In this document: in pieces, positions 56,914-64,000 of the stretch
Numbering within the stretch: position 1 is the stretch's first letter
Layout of the letters: each line of letters begins with the position of its first letter
Assembly (NCBI RefSeq): GCF_004115265.2
Contig: NC_046293.1
Span: 24,066,173-24,130,172 of the forward strand
Source of the DNA: Rhinolophus ferrumequinum
Lineage: Eukaryota; Chordata; Mammalia; Chiroptera; Rhinolophidae
Direction: 5' to 3'
Length of the DNA stretch: 64,000 bases
Program-made: the position numbers and the translations under genes
The notes under the pieces: generated by a model
Seen by the model: only the letters and a program-made list of their open reading frames with translations
Database searches by the model: none
What the model was told of the DNA's origin: nothing

Positions 56914-57744
56914 GGTTTATACCATTTGTTCTCAGACTTCAGGAACAAGTGTTTGGTTCTGGGCTTTAGCTCCAAACTGGTGCAATTACTGTGCTCTAAA
57001 GGAGACAGTCCTGATAATTGGAGCCACGGCAAGCATGGAGATCTGTGAAAGAAAGCAGCCGGGAATGCTAGCAGTGAAAAACCAAACAAACAGAAGTGAT
57101 TTTATCTGGTACAGTCCCAAGGTAGAAAAAGTGGAGCAGGCGAGGTCTTGTACCCCACCTCTCCCCTCCCCTCCTATGGGGAGTGGGGGTGGTAGCGGCA
57201 CATATACAATCATAGTAAATTGGCAGAAGAAAAACAACAGATTCCTGGCTAGAGGGGGAGAGATAAGGCAACGTGCATGGGGGAGCCCAGAGGGGAGACA
57301 TGGGTCCCTCTACTCCTCCCACAAGAGTTTCCCCTTTGGCCCAAATGAAGACTTGGCTGGCGGCAGAGGCACAGCTGGCAGTGCCATGTCTTCCCACTCC
57401 CTGGCTTCTATGTTCTCTGTGCTCTGGGGCAAAGGAGTGCTGTAAAAAGGGAGACAAGTTGTTTCTGCACCAGTCTTGCTCTAGGCCACCTGCAAGAGAA
57501 GAAATTGGATTGGAAGGCAGGTCAGAGTTACTCCTGGTCTCTGGTCTTAGCCCATCTAAGCTGCTTCCTGGCATGCTAAGTTAGAGTAGTTAGTGCCACA
57601 TACTGTGTTTTCTATCAACCAGGCGACCTTGATATTCACCCCAAATTTCCAACACTATCTTTTTTCCCCTTAATCTATTGCTCTATTTTGAATCCTGTAA
57701 GTTTCAGGTTAGCTTTAGGAATGTTTACTTACCAGGGAAATAGA

Positions 57745-60700
57745 TTATTCCATTTTCTTTAACTTTTCTTTCCTTGGCACCATTACTTTGTGAAGATAAG
57801 GCAATATGAATAGTAGGCTCAAGAAGACGACGTGGCCAAGAAAATAGATGGATTTATACACCTGTGGAGAGATACAGGCCACCAAGGTAGACAGAGGGCA
57901 TGGGATATAATATCCCTGACTGCCTGAGGTATCAGTGATTCCCTCCTATCCTTGCAAGCAGGGCTTCACTTACCTTAAGCCATTTGTCCCATGTGAAGAG
58001 GCAGAAAGCAGTCATTGAGTAACCCATGAAGAGCCAATGGATGGTCTGCTGCACCAAATAGTAGAAGGGTTGTAGTATAGTAATGGAAGCCATGCTGCTC
58101 AGGGTTGGGCTGTCTCGAATTAGGCTGGCAGCCTGGGGAGGAAGGAGAGAGGTAGTCAGTGTCTTGCCCCTTCTCATATTCCCCTTTCACCCACCACCCT
58201 TAAGGCCTACCTTTCTTTCCACGATAACAATGAGGAATTCCATCTGGAAGCAGACCAGGTATCCTGAGTGTAGGCCGTGCCAGAGGGCCAAGAATAGCAA
58301 TGAGAGACCCTGGGATAGTTCTTTATTTCCAAGGAACTTGAGTCGTTTGAAGAAGTAACTAGAGAAAAGGGTGGGTAAGGATGAGCCTCAAACCAGTTCT
58401 TGTACTCCCCCCATCCTGCCTCTGGGTTCTCAGTGCCCTTCGGAATGCTGTAGTGGTGGCGGGCTCCCACTTGGGGCTCCCTGGGGATCAGTTATATTGA
58501 CGACTCAGAGACAAAATAGACCTGAGGCTTAGCTGGGTGAACTTGGGCAAGCTACTTAGTAAAACAGAATGACTAGTGCCCACTAAGTTGCAGTAAAAAG
58601 GACGGACTAGATATCTATTTGTGCTGCTTACACTCTTGTCATGGGACAAATAAATATGTTTATAAATAGGGCAGTGGAGAACATAAACCAGTGGCAGAAC
58701 TGGGATTAAAACCCAGGACTCAAGGCACTTGTATATCTTGCTTTTGGGAATGATTTTTTGGGGGGTGCGGGAGTGGAGACACAAATAAGTGTGTGAGAAT
58801 GATTGGCGGGTGTACCCAAAGTGGGAAAAGATGGACAGAAGTGATATAATACTTCCCTGCCCTCACATTTAGTTAAGTGGAAGGCAGAAGCTAGTAGGGT
58901 CCAGACCTCCCCTCCTGCTGCTTACCGGGCCACCCAGGCATTGGTGTTGATGTTGAAAGAGGCGATGGTGCCAGTGAAGCGGGGGGTTGTTTCAAAGAGC
59001 CACACCTTCATGTTAGCGCAGGCATCCCACTTGGCGTTTCCATTTTCATCAAAGTCATTGAAGCCCAGGCCCGTCAAAATGCATACTCCTTCCTGCGGGA
59101 AGGACCGACTCAGGGTTCTTGCCACTCTCCTCCCCATGTCCCCCACAGCTTGTTTAAATATGATCCTGTTTCATCTTTTCTACTTACTGTGACCAGCCAA
59201 CAGGTGACGTATTTGTACAGTACAAACTTGCCCCAGATCAACATGTACATGCAGCGGAACCAGAAAAGGTGGTTCTTGAGAGCAGAAAGAACACACGTAT
59301 TAGAAAGCCACCGAGGCCAGGCCAATCTCCCTAATGTTCCTCCTTCCCACACTTGTGGCTGACTACTTCATGGGTGCCTGACAGTCTGCTTAATTGCCTC
59401 TATAATAGGCTAAGAGGAATAAGCAGGGAGCCCAGTGAACACCCATTCACCTCCTTTTCCTTGGAGAGTCCCAGAAACAGCACTGTCCTTAAGTCTTCTA
59501 AAGCACTGAGCATCTGGGACACTTAAGTACTGGGGCTTTTATGTCTCCATGATCAATGTTAATTTAAGGAGACAACCTACCCAGAGTGTGTATGGAACTG
59601 TTGCAAGCCTTTCAGCTGGGCAAGAGCAAAAGCCAGCACTTCCCCCTCCCTTGAATTTGGAACTCCCTGGGAGCCCCCAATCTATCAAGAAAAGAAACAG
59701 GCTGGAGAGGACCAGAAGCTGCTATGCTCCAAGGAGTTACTGGGCTGTACCACAGCAAGCTAAGAGCTGCTCCTGGGAAAGGTAGGGGGTGCTGAAAGTG
59801 CACCTGGCACAGCCCTGTGCCCGCGAAGGTCGTTCAATGTTGGCTGATGAACATGTCCCGGCCCGGCTGGCACTGACATCAACTCACAGATCTAGAGCAA
59901 AACCAACATGCATTTGTAGATGGCATTACCCACTTCCTGGCTATCTAGGGATCCTTGCCTGGCCATTTTCTATCTTGGATGCAGTCACACTGCTGCTGCT
60001 TTAGTAGCCACTCACTTCGTAGTCTTCAGAGAGCAGATAGTTTTCTGTGATATGGGGGCTGAGCAGAACGTAGCCCACCAGGTAGACAAGGCCCAGACTC
60101 AGGCGCTTGAGAGCAGGTACGGTGCTGGAAAGGAACAAGGGGTGGGGGGGCGGTGTCACAACGTGCAGAGGCCACTCCCTTCACTCTTTGACCTTAGGTC
60201 ACGGAGGGGAGTGTTTCGGAGTGCTGCTATCCATCTGGGATGGGACGAGGAGCTCTGCTGCCCGAAGTCTATACTCATTCTCAGGGAAAGAGCTCTATGT
60301 GGTTGGATATGAGGAATGGTGACTGCAAACCCCTGTGAGTTACAGGGAATGAAGGACAGCAGCAGGGAGCCGTATGTCTGAGTCTGTGGTGCTTCCCCTC
60401 AGGAATACTACTGATCCCACGTGTTCTCAGTCTACACTGGGACTTGAAAACCCAATGCCTAACAGATAATAATGACCAATTTTGAATCTCCTCCTTCCTC
60501 TCTTGTTTGAGTTGATGCTCAAATAGGCTGGATACGTTCTCAATGAAGGTAACTTTCAAATTTTCTACTGTGATACGTATTTATGTAAACTTCTATTTAA
60601 CAATCTATTTTTTTAACTGAGAAAATGGATTTTAAAGGCAGGTACACGATTGGTTCAAGCAGAATCCTGTGGCAGAAAAGTGAGTTTTTATGTTTGTACT

Positions 60701-63100
60701 ACCAGGTCGGAATGGATGCCTGGAAGCGACCTAAGATGAAAAGCGCCCACTGCCTGCAGTGAGCAGGTACAGAGTGCCCGTTAAGCAGTCCAGGGCCTGT
60801 GTGGCATGGGCCTGGGAGCCAGAGCCAAGCTGGAGAATGCAGCCGGGGCTGGCCTTCAAGAAAGTCACTTCAGAAGTGGCTTTATAGTGGGTTAGACACC
60901 TACACAGAGGTCTTGACCAGAAGGGGCAATTACCTGTTTGGTATCTTCCCTGGTATGTCAGTCAGCTGTCCCTGCACCAGCTTCATGTAGTGGTTCATTG
61001 AGAACTGGGGCCCTACCAAGAAGGCCCCATAGAAGTAGGAGAAACCAGCAACTTCCAGCAGGGAAGGGACACCCCGTATGGCATATTTCTGTTGCTCAGA
61101 GGACAAGGAATTCTATGCCGGGAAGAGAATGAATGGTTCAGGATAGCCTTGAATCTCCCCGTAAGAGCCAGTTTGCGTGTTCCCCACCCTGTGGCCCACT
61201 GAACTGGTTCTTCAAATAGTCATCTCTGAGGGGATGATATGGAGAAAAATAGTTGCTTCATGTGGAAACGAGTGTGTGTAGGGGTAGCTTAGCAACAGTC
61301 GGCTGCTGCTGTCTTTCCAAATGCCTTGCTGGCACTGATCTCTGGACTTTGTGCAAGAGCTGGATCTGGGCAAATTAGGTTTGCTGATCCTTGCTCAGTG
61401 CTATCTGATATGGAGATCACACAGGCTGCGGACAAGGGAGAGGCTCTGCCCCTGGCATTTGGGTTCAGTCTTTTGGTAACAACAGCCTTTCTCCTTCCTT
61501 AACCTCTGCGGAGGAATCCTACTTACCTGATTTTTCCCTCCGTCAAAGTAGTCAACAGCCAAACCTGAGCAGAGAGAGAAGGTGTGGGTAGAATAGAGAG
61601 GACACTGGGGATGTGGCCTGTGAACTGGGGGTAGCCAGAAGTGTCCGGGGAGAGAACAGAGTAAGTTTACGGTCAGATGGGGGAAGAGCCTTAGGTGTAA
61701 AAGGGGAAGGTAGTGACCCATCACTCACCAATCAGCTTCAAGGTCAGAACACAGTGTGGCATTGTCCACTTGATATCGTAGTTGCCAGTGGCTGTGCAAT
61801 AATACCCAGCAAGAAGGTAAGCCTAGGAGAAGGGGAAGTATTTATTCCATTACTGCTATGATTTATTTTCTTCCTGCTCTGAAATCCCATATATTCTTTC
61901 AGTTTTCCTTTCTCCTGGTCTCATCATTAAAGGCTTTAAGAAGTTCCTTATAAATGGAGAAACTGAACCTGTAAAGGGAAGAGAATTGCTTAAGGTTTCT
62001 CAGCAAAATGTGGGTTAAACTGAGAATTTAGATGCTTAGATTCTGTAGCTCATTCTAAGTTGATTTTCTGCCTTGCCTTTAGTTGACTCCCCTCATGGAC
62101 AGCTGGGCTAATCCTGGTCAGAATCAGAGAACCTTAACACACAGTCCTATACAAAGGGTTAGCTGGCACCCCTTCCTTGAGGCAGATGAAACACCTGGGG
62201 CCCGTGTAAAGTGACCCACCCAAAGTCATACTGCCAAGTGTTCTTGGGAGAAAGGATTAGAAATTAGATCTCCTAGTTCACTGTTTTTTGTACACCACAG
62301 CCCCCAACCTCCACCCACCCCCGAACTGCTGTCAGCTGTGACCTGCGCTGTCAAGGGAAAGACATTTACCATCTGGAAGATAAAGGTAGTGATGACGGCA
62401 GTGATGGTGCGGCCCATGAGTCGCAGGATGAGGAACTGCAGGACAATACAGAGCAGGGAGTGGTAGAGCTGGTTTCCTGGGAGCAGAACAGAGCAAATTT
62501 TAGCCTTTTTTTTGGGGAGAGCATTATCACCCTTCCTGAGACTTCTAAATGCAAAAAGGATATATAAAGAAAAAGCTTTGGTATTACGATTTTTTTTTTT
62601 TCAAAATAGCCTCATATTTTGGAGGAAGGAAATTTATTGTATAAATAGAAGGGATTGTGAGGCAGTTACTGTATTTCTCAATGTCTGAGCTCAGAGTCGC
62701 TCCTGAGGGGCTTGCTTGGATCTGTCATCCAGTTACAGCCACAGCAGACAGAAACTGATGCTTCTGTTGATGGGGTCCGGCAGGGGTAACCACTCTCAAA
62801 ATGTTTTATCTGGGACGAGATTGTACATAAAAGGAGAATTTAAGCTGTGTTCCCGTCCATACAAACCCTTTCTTTGCAAGCAGAGCATTATAACTTCCCT
62901 ATCCATCAAATTCTCTTCAGGAAATTTTGCTCAAGTCTGTTCCTTCTCAGGTTCCCTCAACTGCAGTGCCACTGCTAACTCAGTTTACTCACCAAAGTTA
63001 AAATAAGCAATTGAGATGCCTGTAAAGGCATGGAAGAGATGGATGAGGTAACTGTCCTTGTAGAAAAGGTAATGCCGGTAGAACAAAGCCAAGGGGTAAC
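57745..63100 (-). CDS. LPCAT3: lysophosphatidylcholine acyltransferase 3 (partial, exon 1 outside)
   Basis: ER membrane MBOAT enzyme that puts polyunsaturated acyl chains onto lysophospholipids. Exons in coding order: 63100-62994, 62476-62370, 61822-61729, 61564-61527, 61112-60934, 60124-60016, 59274-59188, 59092-58926, 58358-58211, 58132-57974, 57861-57745. These cover about residues 52-487 of the human protein; the first coding exon (about 51 residues) is beyond 64000. Landmarks: GYPLALFYRHYLFYK, LILRLMGRTITAV, AVDYFDGGKNQ, GAFLVGPQFSMNHYMKL, FTGTIASFNINTNAWVAR and the MBOAT histidine motif ALWHGLHSGYLVCFQ. Several hydrophobic spans follow. It ends KLKKME, a C-terminal KKxx-type ER-retrieval signal. 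One T appears missing near 63001 (GCTTATTTAAC for GCTTATTTTAAC), breaking the frame in the first exon shown; probably a homopolymer error. Confidence 0.94.
62105..62290 (-). repeat. MIR fragment in LPCAT3 intron
   Basis: Reverse MIR features: gcagatgaaacacctggggc, acccacccaaagtcatactg and attagaaattagatctcct. Confidence 0.5.
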
Positions 63101-64000
63101 CTGAGGGGAAATCAGAAGAGGGTTACTTGTGCCTGGTGCTCTCCCAATTTTGTTTTGGAAATTTATCTGGCATGAAACTCAGCCCAGAGAGGAAAAAACA
63201 TACATTATGTGGATATCAACAGAAAAGATGGTTAACAGTATCCCCAAGAATCAAGTCTCTTTGTAAATACACGTTTAAAATTGAAGATAGTAATTTTATA
63301 TCGAGGCAATACAAGACTGGGTCCTAAGGCTAGGTTTCATTTATAGCCTCTTAAATATTGCTAGGAATTTTCTCTTGTGTTTTTCTTGAACAATATGAGG
63401 AACGGAGGGGTACCAACTATGCCCAGAAACACTATTTTATACTTTTAGGATCTATTATAATTTTACTCCATCCTGCTAGTAGAGTATGATCAAATTATTA
63501 AGACTATTAAGAGCATAAATATAAGTGAACACCAGGCTACAAAGTAGGATTGCTGACTGCATATAGAGTCACATAGCAGTTATAGGATGCATGTGGATAC
63601 TCCTCACAGACTGAGGTCAGGACATCCACCAAGTTATAAATCCATTAGGTATACTGGAGAAATGTCTTCTACATCTGTGATTCCGAGTATGGTGCCAGGG
63701 CCATGACTGAACTATAGCAGGTCTCCTGATGGGCCATGAACTGATTATGCACGGCCTGTGAATTAAAAAGGGTCAATAAGACTTGGTATTCCTAAAATTA
63801 CTGTGTTCCATAGCGTTACTACACACTCGCATTCAGTGTTCTACGAGGAAGTCTGGCTCATGCGCTTGACCACATTCCCACTGCAGTAGTGCATGGACGA
63901 AGAATTGGAATCTCTACTGCATTTTGGAAGGACACTTACCTATCCTACCATCGTAGTGGTCTTGATTTGGTCATCGTTTACAGTTGCTGTAATTCTTGCT
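63101..64000 (-). other. first intron of LPCAT3 (continues past the window)
   Basis: No exon or clear repeat recognised; AT-rich intronic sequence upstream of the first LPCAT3 exon visible here. In human this intron is long. Confidence 0.6.

Overview
This is a mammalian nuclear locus, not a microbial or viral one. Genes are multi-exon with canonical GT-AG introns, CpG-island promoters, poly(A) signals and old MIR/L2 repeats. Gene content and order match the human chr12p13.31 block: ENO2 > ATN1 > U7 snRNA > C12orf57 > PTPN6 > mir-200c > mir-141, then PHB2 (reverse) / EMG1 (forward) head to head, then LPCAT3 (reverse). I recognised the genes by translating exons and comparing them with remembered human proteins; no search was run. 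Species: there are no Alu, B1/B2, ruminant or carnivore SINEs, but there are three Tc1/mariner-like MITE copies (30.75, 53.48 and 54.33 kb) of families I associate with bats. A bat, perhaps a yinpterochiropteran, is my best guess, held loosely.

Layout. 1-0.65 kb: possible tail of an upstream gene. 0.9-8.55 kb: ENO2, 434 codons intact. 8.55-12 kb: intergenic. 12-24.3 kb: ATN1, about 1,199 codons intact, with a 29-Gln tract. 24.9-25.23 kb: U7 snRNA with its snRNA-type promoter. 25.4-26.94 kb: C12orf57, 126 codons. 27.6-42.16 kb: PTPN6 (SHP-1), with a distal alternative first exon (MLSRG) and the proximal MVR exon. 44.16-45.18 kb: miR-200c/miR-141 with ZEB-type E-boxes. 46.39-51.1 kb: PHB2 (-), with a U12-type AT-AC intron that appears to carry a composite scaRNA (SCARNA12 position and architecture). 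51.49-56.87 kb: EMG1. 56.9-63.1 kb: LPCAT3 (-), lacking exon 1, which lies beyond the window.

The genes are functionally unrelated: glycolysis, nuclear corepression, histone-mRNA 3' processing, a small developmental protein, phosphatase signalling, epithelial miRNAs, mitochondrial scaffold, ribosome biogenesis and phospholipid remodelling. They are bound by compact arrangement: a shared bidirectional promoter (PHB2/EMG1), tail-to-tail 3' ends (EMG1/LPCAT3), and miRNAs directly downstream of PTPN6 on the same strand.

I found no undescribed biological system. The most rewarding signals are the AT-AC intron with the nested scaRNA, the covarying U7 hairpin, a 180-bp perfect direct repeat inside a PTPN6 intron, and a cluster of one-base indels in PTPN6 and LPCAT3 exons that look like assembly errors rather than biology.
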